A stretch of 64,000 bases of DNA, from positions 1-64,000 of the forward strand of contig JADGNE010000071.1 of NCBI GenBank assembly GCA_015234425.1, in the 5' to 3' direction. Under the pieces are notes generated by a model. It saw only the letters and a program-made list of their open reading frames with translations. It had not been told where the DNA came from and did not search any database. The translations under genes and the position numbers were made by a program. This stretch comes from Devosia sp. (GTDB lineage: Bacteria; Pseudomonadota; Alphaproteobacteria; Rhizobiales; Devosiaceae). Shown here in pieces: positions 19,923 through 28,976 of the stretch. The stretch's first letter is position 1. Every line of letters starts with the position of its first letter.

Positions 19923-20395
19923 GGGGCTGTGCCCTCCGGCCGCCACTCACCCTGCGCCTTGAGGGCTTCGACGACTTCCTTGGGCATATAGGTTTCGTCG
20001 TGCTTGGCGAGCACATTGGTGGCGATGAAAGTGCCATCGGGGCCAAGGCTGCCCTCGGCAACAACGCCCTGCCCTTCGCGGAAAAGATCAGGAAGGATGC
20101 CGGTGTAGTGGGCCAGACGGTCGGTGGCGCCATCGGTGATGGTGAAGACGTTTTCCTGGCCGGTGCGGGTCCAGCTGGCTTCCTTGACGAGACCGCCAAG
20201 GCGGATGGGGTGACCAACTTCGACCGAACGCTCGATCACGTCCGTCGGCGAATAGAAGAACACGATCTGATCGCGCAGGGCGACGAGGACCAGCGTCGTG
20301 GCAATGGCGAGGACGACAGCGAGGCCGGCGATGACGGCCAGGCGCTTCTGCTTGCGCGACCAACCCTTGCGGCGGATAGCACCCTGAACACTCAT
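19919..20395 (-). CDS. ccmE: Haem chaperone CcmE (CycJ)
   Basis: This 158-residue periplasmic protein carries haem covalently during cytochrome c assembly. It has one N-terminal membrane anchor (about 19-41), a beta-barrel domain and the haem-binding histidine H132 in LAKHDETY, with the conserved tyrosine Y136. Its ATG overlaps the ccmI stop (ATGA). Confidence 0.96.
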   Translation of the reverse strand: MSVQGAIRRKGWSRKQKRLAVIAGLAVVLAIATTLVLVALRDQIVFFYSPTDVIERSVEVGHPIRLGGLVKEASWTRTGQENVFTITDGATDRLAHYTGILPDLFREGQGVVAEGSLGPDGTFIATNVLAKHDETYMPKEVVEALKAQGEWRPEGTAP

Positions 20396-21471
20396 GGCGT
20401 GTCTCCATTCAGTTTAAGACCTGCGCGCAGCGCGATCGTATCAAGTTCACCGCGATCAAACGCGGCCGGATAAGCGGCGACGGAAGCATCGTACGCGCTC
20501 TGGGCTTTTTCGAGATCACCCAGAACGATGTAGGACTGTACGAGCCGCATCCATTCTTCGACCGTGCCGCCGGAGGTTTCAAGGCGGGCGGAAAGGCCGG
20601 TGACCATGGCCTCGATCATTTCCGTCTGCTCGGCAGCGGTGTTGTCGATGCCATCGTTCTGCGCCACGGCCAGGCCCTGACGGGCGGCGTTGAGCCAGGG
20701 CTCATCGCCCTGGGCCATGTCGATGGCAGCCTGCCAGATGCGCGCGGCGTCTTCATAGTCGCCGGTGCGCATGAGTTCGGAGGCGAGATAGAGATGCGCA
20801 CGGGCATTCTGCGGATCGCTGACGATGGCAGCGCGCAGCAGCTCGATGGCCTCATCCGAGCCGGCACCGCCCGCTTCGAGCAGCAGGGCTTCGGCAAGGC
20901 GCGTCTGGAGCTCGGGCGTCGGGCCATTGAGCGCGATGATGCGGCGATAGGCATTGGCGGCATCGGCGAAACGGCCCATTTCCGCATAGGCGGGCGCGAT
21001 CACCGTCCAGCCGCGCACATCGTCGGGCGTTGCGGCAAGCTGAGCTTCGATGCGATTGATTGCATCCGCAATATCAATGGATTGCGCAGCCAGTTCGGGC
21101 CGATCGGCCAGGGGACGCCCCGGCAGCTCAGGACTGCCGAGAACGGCATAGAGGCCAAGCGAAATGGCAGCGACTGCACCAAGGCCGGCGATCAGCGGCA
21201 TGCGACCAAGATCGCTGCGCGTCTGGACGCCCTTGTCCTTGTTGACGCGAATGACCTCGCGCGCGAGCTCTGCCCTGGCGGCCTCGGCCTCGGCATCGCC
21301 GATCTTGCCCGAGACACGGTCAGCCTCGATTCCCGCCAGCAAAAGGCGGAAATGGCTATTGTGATCGGCGCTTTGTGGCTCGGTTGCGTTGACCGCGCGT
21401 CCAGCCGCCGCGTAAAACAACGCAGCGCAGGTGAGGGCGGTGATGGCGATGACGATTGACCAGAAAATCAT
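20392..21471 (-). CDS. ccmI: Cytochrome c maturation protein CcmI (CycH)
   Basis: A 359-residue apocytochrome c chaperone. Two membrane helices (about 1-20 and 98-115) flank a basic cytoplasmic loop, and the periplasmic part is a set of TPR repeats (about 150-350) that hold apocytochrome. The start chosen is ATG 21471 (MIFWSIVIAI), placing the first helix at the N-terminus; the upstream extension in the same frame looks non-coding. It is the first gene of ccmI-E-F-H, all coupled by four-base overlaps. Divergent from it, 126 bases away, is the sarcosine-oxidase-like pair. Confidence 0.92.
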   Translation of the reverse strand: MIFWSIVIAITALTCAALFYAAAGRAVNATEPQSADHNSHFRLLLAGIEADRVSGKIGDAEAEAARAELAREVIRVNKDKGVQTRSDLGRMPLIAGLGAVAAISLGLYAVLGSPELPGRPLADRPELAAQSIDIADAINRIEAQLAATPDDVRGWTVIAPAYAEMGRFADAANAYRRIIALNGPTPELQTRLAEALLLEAGGAGSDEAIELLRAAIVSDPQNARAHLYLASELMRTGDYEDAARIWQAAIDMAQGDEPWLNAARQGLAVAQNDGIDNTAAEQTEMIEAMVTGLSARLETSGGTVEEWMRLVQSYIVLGDLEKAQSAYDASVAAYPAAFDRGELDTIALRAGLKLNGDTP

Positions 21472-21597
21472 AAGTCCCAGACACTTGCTTCCCGCGCAGG
21501 GAAAGGGATGGCCCTGTATAATCCGAACGCGGGGAAAAGCTACCAAAAGACGCGTGTTCATTCCGGACTCATTGCCACAGCCCGGTCCGAAACTGCC

Positions 21598-22674
21598 ATG
21601 AGCGATGCCGTCAACGAGTTTGCGATTTTCGGATCGAGCCCGCTTGCGCGCCTGCTGGCGGGGCTTTTGAGACAGTCATATGGCAAATCCGTGGTCTTTG
21701 CTGGCGCGAGCCCGGCGCGCTATCGCCTGCCGCGCGAGATCGATCTGTCGGTCGGGATGATGACGCGGCCGCAAAGCTGGGAGCTCCTGGCCCGAACGCT
21801 TCCCGAAACGACGCGGCTGTTGTCTAGAATCGCCGGTCGCCATGCCGTGCAGCATGTCGATCCGGTGTTTTTCGCCGATGGCGTGGCGGCGCAGGAGGCG
21901 CTGGGGCATTTTCACCACATGGCGAGCGCCTTTGGCATGGCGACTGAAATCGTCGCGCCATCTCATCTCGGACGCGAGCGGAGCGGCGTGCGGCTACGCG
22001 ATGCGGTGCGGCTGCAGCGGGCGGTGACGGAGCCGGCGCTCGATCGCTGGCTGGACGAAGTCGGCGTGACCCGGTTGTCGCCTGACCGGGTGGAGATCGG
22101 GCAGGATGGCAGCGCGCGACTATGGACGGGCGAGACAGAACAGTTTGCCGGGCACGCGATCCTTGCTGACGACGCCGCGATCATTGCCCGTCTGCCGTTG
22201 CCGCAATGGCCACGGCTTCTGGCGCGACGCACCATGTCGACGATCCTGACGACGCCGACGGCGCCACTGGTCGGCAGAATCATGGCGCATGTGGATAGCG
22301 GGACAGTTCTGACCCAGCAGGATGAAGGCGGTATCGCCGCGATTGGTCCGGGCGATCTCGCCAGCGCGGCAGCGCGGCTCTCGGGGCTGCTGGCGGACAA
22401 TCGCCAGCTTCAGAAGGCCGGACAGGCGAGCTATCCGACGCTTGTCACCGGAGACGGCGCGCCGGCGTTTGGCAAGGCGGCCGGCAGCGGTGCCGATGTC
22501 ATCGTGGGACTGGGGCAGACCGGCGTGTTCATCGCCCCTGCCCTCGCCCGATGGCTCGTGGGAGAGGCCGCGCCGCACGAAGCGGACTGGTTCGGGCAGC
22601 GGCTGATCAATCGCACAATCGATCAGGGCGCAGTGGCGGAGTTTCATGCCTTTGTACCGAGGCCGGCGGCATGA
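21598..22674 (+). CDS. DAO-fold oxidoreductase-like protein, sarcosine oxidase beta-like
   Basis: This 358-residue protein resembles DAO-family flavoenzymes at both ends. The N-terminal dinucleotide-binding region reads IFGSSPLARLLAGLL, where the usual GxGxxG is degenerate. The C-terminus has VIVGLGQTGVFIAPALARWL, matching the region that closes the FAD site. Flavin binding is therefore uncertain. The next gene overlaps by four bases (ATGA) and encodes a partner resembling sarcosine oxidase alpha, so the two probably form a complex. The start is ATG 21598, MSDAVNEFAIFG; the longer frame adds a non-conserved tail. Confidence 0.6.
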   Translation: MSDAVNEFAIFGSSPLARLLAGLLRQSYGKSVVFAGASPARYRLPREIDLSVGMMTRPQSWELLARTLPETTRLLSRIAGRHAVQHVDPVFFADGVAAQEALGHFHHMASAFGMATEIVAPSHLGRERSGVRLRDAVRLQRAVTEPALDRWLDEVGVTRLSPDRVEIGQDGSARLWTGETEQFAGHAILADDAAIIARLPLPQWPRLLARRTMSTILTTPTAPLVGRIMAHVDSGTVLTQQDEGGIAAIGPGDLASAAARLSGLLADNRQLQKAGQASYPTLVTGDGAPAFGKAAGSGADVIVGLGQTGVFIAPALARWLVGEAAPHEADWFGQRLINRTIDQGAVAEFHAFVPRPAA

Positions 22675-24644
22675 GCGCGCGGACCCACCGACTGCCGGCG
22701 GATGCACCGAAGGGACTTGGCGGCGCCATCGACCGTTCGCGGCCGGTCAGCTTCCGCCTCAATGGGCGGACGGTCAGCGGATTTGAGGGGGACAGTGTGT
22801 TCAGCGCCCTCCTCGCTTCGGGCGTCGACATTCTTGGCAGCCATCTCGGTCAGCGGATCGGCCTCACGCGCGCGGCAGCACCTGCGATCGCGCGGGCTGA
22901 CGCGATTGATCCGGTTGACGCCCTGCCGATGGAGCGCACACCGGTCACTGAGGGCGCTGACTATGTCACACAGGCACCGCGACAGCGATTGGCCTGGGAC
23001 GTGGTGATGCTGCGCGGCCGCACGCTTGGGCTCGACCTCGACAATTCTCGGGCCCTCGAGAGGCCTTGGCTGGCGGCCGATGGCAGACCGGGCGCGGCAG
23101 ATGACCTGGCAATCGTTGGGGGCGGTGTCGCCGGGCTCAGCGCAGCGCTGACGGCGGCGCGGGCGGGATTGTCGGTGGCGCTGTTCGAGGCTTCGGCCTA
23201 TCTCGGCGGGCATTCAGGCCTCTTTGGGACGCAGGACAGTGAAGAGCGGCCCGAAGACGCGATGGCCCGGCTCAGCGCCGAGGTTACGGCCAATCCGGCA
23301 GTCACAGTGTTCCTCGATGCTGAGGTGGTTTCGGTTCGGGCCGGCTTGTTGCGGGCGCATCGCGTGAGCGTCGAGGATGGCGTGGCCCGGGGCGAGATGA
23401 TCGACGTCCCGGCGGCGCGGATCATTCTTGCCACAGGCGCGGAAGAGCGGCTGCCGCTGTTCGCCGGCAATCGCCTGCCAGGTGTCATGGGAGCGCTTGA
23501 GAGCTATGAGCTTGCCAGCCGTTTCGGCATCTGGCCGGGGCGCTCGCTGGCTGTGGCGACCTCAGGCAATTGCGCCTATCGACTGGGCACACTGGCGCGG
23601 GACAATGAGATTGCGGTGACCGCGATCATCGACGCGCGGCCGGGGCCGAGCTCGCGCTTCATCGATTTCGCAAAAGCCTATGGCATTCGCCAGATGACCG
23701 GCCGCGTGCCGCAGGAAGTGCGCACCAATCGGAGCGCCAAACTGCTCGAGATCGACATTGGCGATGAAATGCCGATCACAGCCGAGCGCCTCATCGTCAG
23801 TGGCAGCTGGCAGCCTGATCTCAAACTCTGGCACATCGCCGGCGGGCCCAGCATCTGGAACGAAGCGCATCAGCGCATCGAAGCCGTTGGCGGGATCGAG
23901 GGCATCGCGCTGGCCGGTAGTGCAGCGGGCTATTTCACCCGCCAGGGCTGTATTCAGAGCGGCGCCGACGCCGTCAATCGCCTGCTGGGTCGCAAGCGAC
24001 GACCATTTGCGGACCCGGTGATCGACCCGCTCTATGAGACGCCCGATTCTGCCCTCGCCGATCTCGGCGAACGGGAGACAAACGCGATTACCTATCTCGA
24101 TGGCGGCGGCGCGCTGCTGACGCGGCCCAGCCTGCCACCGCGGCGCTGGTATGACCGGTTCCGCACCCGGAGCGAACCGGAACTGCCGGCACTTTCGGAG
24201 GCCTCGCAATCCCTGACGCTCGGCACGATCGCCGCCGGCGTGACGCTGGGGCTGGTGCCACGGGATTCAGCCGGTTTCGTCGCCCAGGAGCGGGTCGCCA
24301 TCATTCCCCTGACCGTCGAGGCGCCATCGGAAAAAGGACCGGCCGAAGCCGCCGTCACCGAAGGCACCATCCCCAAATATCTCGAGAACCGCTTCGGGGC
24401 GGACGCTGTGCTCACGATCATTGAGGCTGAGGACGGGCGGCGGCTGGGGCCCGGCGCGCTGATCTTCGGCGATCTCGACAACAGTGACCCCATGGCCGCG
24501 GTCGGCGTGGTGCTGCGCAGCACCACAACCAGCATTGAGGCGCTGATCAGCGCGTCAGCCGCCCAGGGATCGCTCTATGCGCGCGACCACGGGCAATCGG
24601 TTGCGGTGACGCCAGTGCGGTCGGTCAAGACAGGCTCCGCCTAG
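22671..24644 (+). CDS. FAD-dependent oxidoreductase, sarcosine oxidase alpha-like
   Basis: A 657-residue protein with the N-terminal arrangement of sarcosine oxidase alpha subunits. A ferredoxin-like fold without cluster cysteines covers about residues 20-100 (RPVSFRLNGR onward). A Rossmann domain follows with VGGGVAGLSAALTAARAG (about 146-163) and an ATG motif (ILATGAEERLP). It lacks the ~300-residue folate-binding GcvT-like region that gives true alpha subunits about 1000 residues; only a short divergent tail remains. The role in demethylating sarcosine or a related amine is inferred. It is coupled to the preceding gene and ends two bases from the converging neighbour. Confidence 0.65.
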   Translation: MSARTHRLPADAPKGLGGAIDRSRPVSFRLNGRTVSGFEGDSVFSALLASGVDILGSHLGQRIGLTRAAAPAIARADAIDPVDALPMERTPVTEGADYVTQAPRQRLAWDVVMLRGRTLGLDLDNSRALERPWLAADGRPGAADDLAIVGGGVAGLSAALTAARAGLSVALFEASAYLGGHSGLFGTQDSEERPEDAMARLSAEVTANPAVTVFLDAEVVSVRAGLLRAHRVSVEDGVARGEMIDVPAARIILATGAEERLPLFAGNRLPGVMGALESYELASRFGIWPGRSLAVATSGNCAYRLGTLARDNEIAVTAIIDARPGPSSRFIDFAKAYGIRQMTGRVPQEVRTNRSAKLLEIDIGDEMPITAERLIVSGSWQPDLKLWHIAGGPSIWNEAHQRIEAVGGIEGIALAGSAAGYFTRQGCIQSGADAVNRLLGRKRRPFADPVIDPLYETPDSALADLGERETNAITYLDGGGALLTRPSLPPRRWYDRFRTRSEPELPALSEASQSLTLGTIAAGVTLGLVPRDSAGFVAQERVAIIPLTVEAPSEKGPAEAAVTEGTIPKYLENRFGADAVLTIIEAEDGRRLGPGALIFGDLDNSDPMAAVGVVLRSTTTSIEALISASAAQGSLYARDHGQSVAVTPVRSVKTGSA

Positions 24645-24646
24645 AG

Positions 24647-25840
24647 CTAGCGAGCGCGCTCGGCGGCGAGGCGGGCCTTTTTCAGCGTATCGGCATATTC
24701 ATTGGAGAACCGCAGCTGGGCCATCTTGATCACGGCATCGAGGCGGCTGGCGGTGTTGGTGTCGTCGAGGTTCTGCCGATAATGATCCATGGTGCGCTGG
24801 ATATGGATTTCCAGCGCCTGCCCCGACTGGCTCCAGGCCTGATCGAAGACCGCATTGATCGCCAGCGAATCGCGGCAATCGCGGACAGTGGCGAGCAGAT
24901 AGACGCCACTGACAGCAGCCAGCAGCTTGTCGGTATCAAGCCGATCGGCTCCGTCGCGCCGGCGCATCGCCTGGTTGAGGTCGGTGACGACCTCCTTCAG
25001 CCGCGGCTCCAGACGATCGGAGACAAATTTGGTGATGGTGGACAGCGCAGCCGTCGCCTGGCTTCCGCGCGAGAACTCGATGTAGCCGGTCAGCGAGCGC
25101 ACCAGATGGTGGAACCGCTCCAGCGCGCGGCAGACGAGGTCGACATCCGAGAACGGACCGCTCAACCGCAAAAGGCGCAACTGGTTCTGGGCGTGGGCGA
25201 TATGGGCGTCGATCAACGGCGACAGCCCGACGCGCAAGATTGCGACTTCCGATGGCGCGCCGGCGAGCTTGATGGCTGCGGTGATCAGCAGTGTCGGATT
25301 GGCTACCTGGCCAAGCGCGGCCTGGAAAACGAGCGCGGCCAGCGCGGGATCCTGCAGGGGCATGGCGCTGATGGCGGACCCGAGTGCGGCATCATCGGTG
25401 ATGGTGTTGGTGGCGCGGCCAAAGGCCTGTGCCTTGGTGAGCAGCGCGCGGTTGCGCAACGCCAGCATGACGATCGGCAGGCGTTCGAGACCGTCTTCGC
25501 GACCGAGCTGGGCGGCAAGGCGCCGGCTCGTTTCAATATCGCTCTTGGCCTGGGCCAGCGCAGCCTTCATGCGCGCCAAAAGTTCGGGCATCAAAGGCTC
25601 GAGTTCGGCCGCGGTCAGCGCGCCCTGCTCGATCTGGTCGTGGGAAATGATGTCGGAGCAGAGATCGCGCGCCACCCAGACCCAGATGGCGAATGCGGTC
25701 GGCCTGCTCACTGCTCCGGGGAGAGCCACCAGCACTGGTTCATCAATCAGTATGGCGTCGATCAGCCCGCAGAAGGGAGCGTGCGCCGGGCCGGAACTAG
25801 CCGGCGCGGCGGAATCTGTGCGGTTCGCAAGCGGGGTCAT
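24647..25840 (-). CDS. Conserved protein of unknown function
   Basis: This 397-residue protein is almost wholly alpha-helical by composition, rich in alanine and leucine. It has no signal peptide, membrane segment or catalytic motif that I recognise. The central part (about 90-330) shows repeated helical stretches such as DPALAALVFQAALGQ and RALERFHHLVRSL. The alanine- and arginine-rich end (KKARLAAERAR) is charged. It stands alone, converging with the oxidoreductase pair and leaving only two bases between stop codons. A CtrA-like sequence lies 50 bases upstream. No function is proposed. Confidence 0.75.
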   Translation of the reverse strand: MTPLANRTDSAAPASSGPAHAPFCGLIDAILIDEPVLVALPGAVSRPTAFAIWVWVARDLCSDIISHDQIEQGALTAAELEPLMPELLARMKAALAQAKSDIETSRRLAAQLGREDGLERLPIVMLALRNRALLTKAQAFGRATNTITDDAALGSAISAMPLQDPALAALVFQAALGQVANPTLLITAAIKLAGAPSEVAILRVGLSPLIDAHIAHAQNQLRLLRLSGPFSDVDLVCRALERFHHLVRSLTGYIEFSRGSQATAALSTITKFVSDRLEPRLKEVVTDLNQAMRRRDGADRLDTDKLLAAVSGVYLLATVRDCRDSLAINAVFDQAWSQSGQALEIHIQRTMDHYRQNLDDTNTASRLDAVIKMAQLRFSNEYADTLKKARLAAERAR

Positions 25841-25889
25841 ATGCGCAATCGGTCTGGGATGAAATACGCGGCCAGCCTATAGCGTGCCG

Positions 25890-25904
25890 GTAAACAATCC
25901 TTAA
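25890..25904 (-). promoter_or_regulatory. CtrA-like half-degenerate box TTAA-N7-TTAC
   Basis: Read on the minus strand, TTAAGGATTGTTTAC matches TTAA-N7-TTAA with one substitution. It lies 50 bases before the unknown 397-residue gene. A one-mismatch site is common by chance, so this is tentative. Confidence 0.25.
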
Positions 25905-25926
25905 CTGCCGACGCCGGAGTTGGCGA

Positions 25927-26400
25927 TCAGGCTGCGCCCTGAACCACATTCCAGTTGCCGGTCTGCTCGCGGCAGGCGGTACCCTTCTTCACATAGTCCT
26001 TGCCGCCGAGCTTGACGGTGTGGGTGAAGTCGCGACAGTCGAGGTTGTTGACGCGGACATAGGGGCCAACGGCCACAGAGCCGGTCGTGCCCTTGTCGCC
26101 CGCCCACTGGCGCGGTGCGCCCGGACGGCCGAACTGCAGCGCATAGAACTGGGCGCTGTTGGCTTCGGCAGAATCCTTGGCGCTCATCAGCGACAGCGCG
26201 CCGGCATCAACGAAACCATTGGCAATGCTGGTGGTCAGGCGGGCCTGCTGCACGGTCTGGGCAGAGCTTGGAACCATCGGCTGGGCAATCACAGGCTGGA
26301 CCACGACGGGGGCCTGGGCCACCTGCGCAGGGCCAGTGCTGGAGCAGCCGGCCAGAACCAGGGCCAGAACGGGAGCAGCAAACAGGGCGAAACGATTCAT
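25927..26400 (-). CDS. Lipoprotein, 17-kDa surface antigen-like
   Basis: A 157-residue protein that opens with a lipoprotein signal; the lipobox is LVLAGCSS with the acylated cysteine near residue 20. A proline- and valine-rich linker follows, then a C-terminal domain (about 95-157) with the CRDFTHTV and KKGTACREQTGNW segments. These resemble the C-terminus of rickettsial/rhizobial 17-kDa outer-membrane antigen proteins, whose paired cysteines lie in the same places. The start ATG 26400 is fixed by the lipobox; the frame continues upstream into the kinase gene but is not coding there. Its position after the Feu-type genes may mean co-regulation. Confidence 0.75.
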   Translation of the reverse strand: MNRFALFAAPVLALVLAGCSSTGPAQVAQAPVVVQPVIAQPMVPSSAQTVQQARLTTSIANGFVDAGALSLMSAKDSAEANSAQFYALQFGRPGAPRQWAGDKGTTGSVAVGPYVRVNNLDCRDFTHTVKLGGKDYVKKGTACREQTGNWNVVQGAA

Positions 26401-26458
26401 TATTTTGACCTTTCCAGCATACGGTCGGTTCTTGTTGGCCCAATACGGCAAAAATGCG

Positions 26459-27889
26459 TCATGGGTTAGCGGTACGCACGGGGCTTCCCAGGCGGGCCGC
26501 AGGCAGGCGGAGCTCGACCAGCAACCCACCCAGCGCAGAGCGCTTGAGTTCCAGGCTACCGCCGTACACATCGACCAGTTCCTTGACGATATCCAGTCCA
26601 AGTCCTGTTCCGGGTGTTTTCTCGTCCAGCCTGACACCGCGACGCAACACTTTCTGGGCGTCTTCCTGGGTGAGGCCCGGCCCGTTGTCGTCGATCCGGA
26701 CCAATAACATGTTGCCTTTGGGGCTGCGCTCACTCGAAAGGCGTACTCCCACCTGGCCCTTGGACCATTTGCAGGCATTATCGAGCAGATTTCCCGCCAT
26801 TTCCTCGAGATCGGCCTCATCGCCGCGGAACCAGGCGAGCGAGGCATCCGGGCGCTGGAAGGCGATGGTGACATCAGGATGGATTTTGCGCATGACGCGG
26901 GTCAGCCGGAGCATGACCATGGTCGCATCGGCCTTCTTGCCGACCACCGAGGTGCGCGCCGCCAGCCGGGCCCGCTCGAGATAGGTCGAGACCATGGTGC
27001 TCATCTTCTCGGTCTCGGCGTGCACCACATCGGCCAGTGCGCCCTTGCTGGCAGCGGACTCATTGCGCAGCACCGCAATGGGCGTCTTCAGCCCGTGGGC
27101 GAGATTGCCGACCTGGCTGCGCGCCCGCTCGATGATCTCGGTGTTGGAGCGGAGCAGTTCGTTGACCTCTTCGGCCAGTGGGGCGAGCTCGGTGGGATAA
27201 GTGCCGGTGATATTGGGGCTCTCGCCTTCGCGCACGCTTTCGATCGCGCCGCGCAATTGACCAATGGGCCGCAGCGCAATGCGCGCGATGATGGCGCTCA
27301 TGATGGCGAGCATGGCGCCCACCGCGCCGAGCACGATGAACGCCTGGCCGCGAAACTCACCGACGAGCCCAAGAATTTCGGTCAGATTGCCGGCGACGAC
27401 GATGTGATAGTCCTGACCATCCAGCCGCACCACGCGATCGACAATGCGCAATTGCGTGCCGAAAGCGTCGCTGACCACGCCAGTGCGTCGTCCCTGGGCA
27501 TCGGGATTGGCATCGAGCCGGGGCAGATCGATGCCGACGACGGAGGTGGAAAGATTGATCAGAGCGCCCTGCCCGTCCCGGATGATCCAGTACCAGCCGG
27601 AGCGCGGCCGGTCGAAGCGTGGATCGGGCAAGGCGATGTCTGGCGCGCGGGGATCTCCCTCATCAAGGAGAACGCCGGTCAGGCCCTCGACGTGAAAATC
27701 CAGCGTCTCGGACAGGGTGGTATCGAGCGCGCGCGAATAGAGATCGGTGAGCAGGAACCCGGTGGCCACCAGCGCGATCACCAGCCAGCCGGCGGTGATC
27801 GAAAAGAGCGAGACGGCGATCGACCCCTTGCGCAACCAGTCGACCGGCTTTGTCGGCTCCACCGGCTCTGTTGCGGCCTTGTTTTCCAA
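26459..27889 (-). CDS. feuQ: Sensor histidine kinase, FeuQ-like
   Basis: This 476-residue inner-membrane kinase has helices at about residues 27-50 and 190-212 flanking a periplasmic sensor domain. A HAMP-like segment and a HisKA domain with the phospho-acceptor histidine in NLAHGLKTPIAVL follow, then an ATPase domain (NLLDNACKW, DDNGPGL, TGLGLDIV). It lies 11 bases after the response regulator gene and forms a PhoQ/FeuQ-type pair with it. In rhizobia FeuPQ responds to osmotic conditions and drives cyclic glucan export. That role is carried over from family knowledge, as no cyclic glucan gene is in the window. Confidence 0.85.
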   Translation of the reverse strand: MENKAATEPVEPTKPVDWLRKGSIAVSLFSITAGWLVIALVATGFLLTDLYSRALDTTLSETLDFHVEGLTGVLLDEGDPRAPDIALPDPRFDRPRSGWYWIIRDGQGALINLSTSVVGIDLPRLDANPDAQGRRTGVVSDAFGTQLRIVDRVVRLDGQDYHIVVAGNLTEILGLVGEFRGQAFIVLGAVGAMLAIMSAIIARIALRPIGQLRGAIESVREGESPNITGTYPTELAPLAEEVNELLRSNTEIIERARSQVGNLAHGLKTPIAVLRNESAASKGALADVVHAETEKMSTMVSTYLERARLAARTSVVGKKADATMVMLRLTRVMRKIHPDVTIAFQRPDASLAWFRGDEADLEEMAGNLLDNACKWSKGQVGVRLSSERSPKGNMLLVRIDDNGPGLTQEDAQKVLRRGVRLDEKTPGTGLGLDIVKELVDVYGGSLELKRSALGGLLVELRLPAARLGSPVRTANP

Positions 27890-27900
27890 TGCCGGGACGC

Positions 27901-28560
27901 TCAGTCTTCAGCGATCTGGTAGCCCAGCCCGCGCACGGTCTGGATGCAGTCGTCCGGCAGCTTCTTGCGCAGGCGACCGACGAACACTTCGATCGTGTTG
28001 CTGTCGCGGTCAAAATCCTGGTCGTAGAGGTGCTCGGTCAGTTCCGTGCGGGAAATGACCTTGCCCTTGTGGTGCATGAGATAGCTCAGCAGCCGCAGTT
28101 CGTGGCTGGTCAGCTTGATCGACTGACCATCGACCGTGACCTTGCCGGACCGCGCATCGAGCCGTACCGGACCGGCGACGATCTCATTGCTGGCATGGCC
28201 TGCGGCGCGACGCACAAGGGCGCGCACGCGAGCCAGCACTTCTTCCATGTGAAAGGGTTTTGCGACGTAGTCATCGGCGCCGGCGTCGATCCCCTGCACC
28301 TTGTCGCTCCAGCGATCGCGCGCGGTCAGCAGCAGCACGGGCATAGTCTTGCCGGCGCGGCGCCATTCTTCAAGAACGGACAGGCCGTCCATGCGCGGCA
28401 GGCCGATATCGAGAATGACGGCATCATAAGGCTCGGTGTCGCCGAGATAGTGCCCCTCTTCGCCATCCATGGCCACGTCGACGGCATAACCCGCTTCTGT
28501 CAGGGCGTCCTTGAGCTGACGGTTGAGATTGACGTCATCTTCTACGACCAGAACCCGCAT
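27901..28560 (-). CDS. feuP: OmpR/PhoP-family response regulator, FeuP-like
   Basis: A 219-residue regulator with a receiver domain (1-115) and a winged-helix DNA-binding domain (about 125-217). The phosphorylation site is the aspartate in VILDIGLPRMDG, the acidic pair is EDD at 7-9, and the conserved lysine is in VAKPFHMEEV. The DNA-binding part shows TSHELRLLSYLMHHKG and VGRLRKKL. The N-terminal sequence, especially DGEEGHYLGDTEPYDAVIL, is close to the rhizobial FeuP group. Confidence 0.9.
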   Translation of the reverse strand: MRVLVVEDDVNLNRQLKDALTEAGYAVDVAMDGEEGHYLGDTEPYDAVILDIGLPRMDGLSVLEEWRRAGKTMPVLLLTARDRWSDKVQGIDAGADDYVAKPFHMEEVLARVRALVRRAAGHASNEIVAGPVRLDARSGKVTVDGQSIKLTSHELRLLSYLMHHKGKVISRTELTEHLYDQDFDRDSNTIEVFVGRLRKKLPDDCIQTVRGLGYQIAED

Positions 28561-28580
28561 CGAATACCCCTACTGAGACG

Positions 28581-28880
28581 CTATTGTGCACTCAGAACGA
28601 GATTTTGCGCCTGTCCATCGGCAGAGAGCACACCGATCACATATACCAACCTGCCCCCCTCGTCACAAACCTGAACGTTGAGAATTTCGGCGCTGGGATC
28701 CACCCCGGCCGAGACGAGCACGGTGTCGAGCGACATGATCTGCCCGGTCGCCACAGCTTCCTGGATCTGCCGCTTATCGAGGCAGGTCTGAGCCTGCGCG
28801 CCACCGGTGCCGGACACAGCCAAAGCGAGCGACAAGGCCAGCGCGGCAGCAGCAGATGGTTTGGGAGCATGTGTTCTCAT
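28581..28880 (-). CDS. Small secreted PepSY-like protein, FeuN-like
   Basis: A 99-residue protein with a clear Sec signal ending AGGAQA^Q near residue 30, followed by one 65-residue domain with two cysteines. PepSY-like words include DKRQIQEAVATGQI and GRLVYVIGVLS. It is the first gene of a three-gene minus-strand operon ahead of the feuP- and feuQ-like genes. In Sinorhizobium a small periplasmic protein, FeuN, encoded beside feuPQ, restrains FeuQ. Position, size and export fit that role, but identity is inference. The start is ATG 28880; an upstream start would spoil the signal peptide. Confidence 0.75.
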   Translation of the reverse strand: MRTHAPKPSAAAALALSLALAVSGTGGAQAQTCLDKRQIQEAVATGQIMSLDTVLVSAGVDPSAEILNVQVCDEGGRLVYVIGVLSADGQAQNLVLSAQ

Positions 28881-28976
28881 GAGGCCGACACTAGCGAGCC
28901 GATACTGAATGGGACATGAATATGGCAAGCAAAGCGATAAAAGATCAGGCGGCTAATTCGACACTATAAGCGCAGA

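Noticed and set aside
23095..23160. A [2Fe-2S] cluster in the sarcosine oxidase alpha-like protein
   Set aside because: The ferredoxin-like N-terminal region has none of the cysteines needed to hold a cluster.
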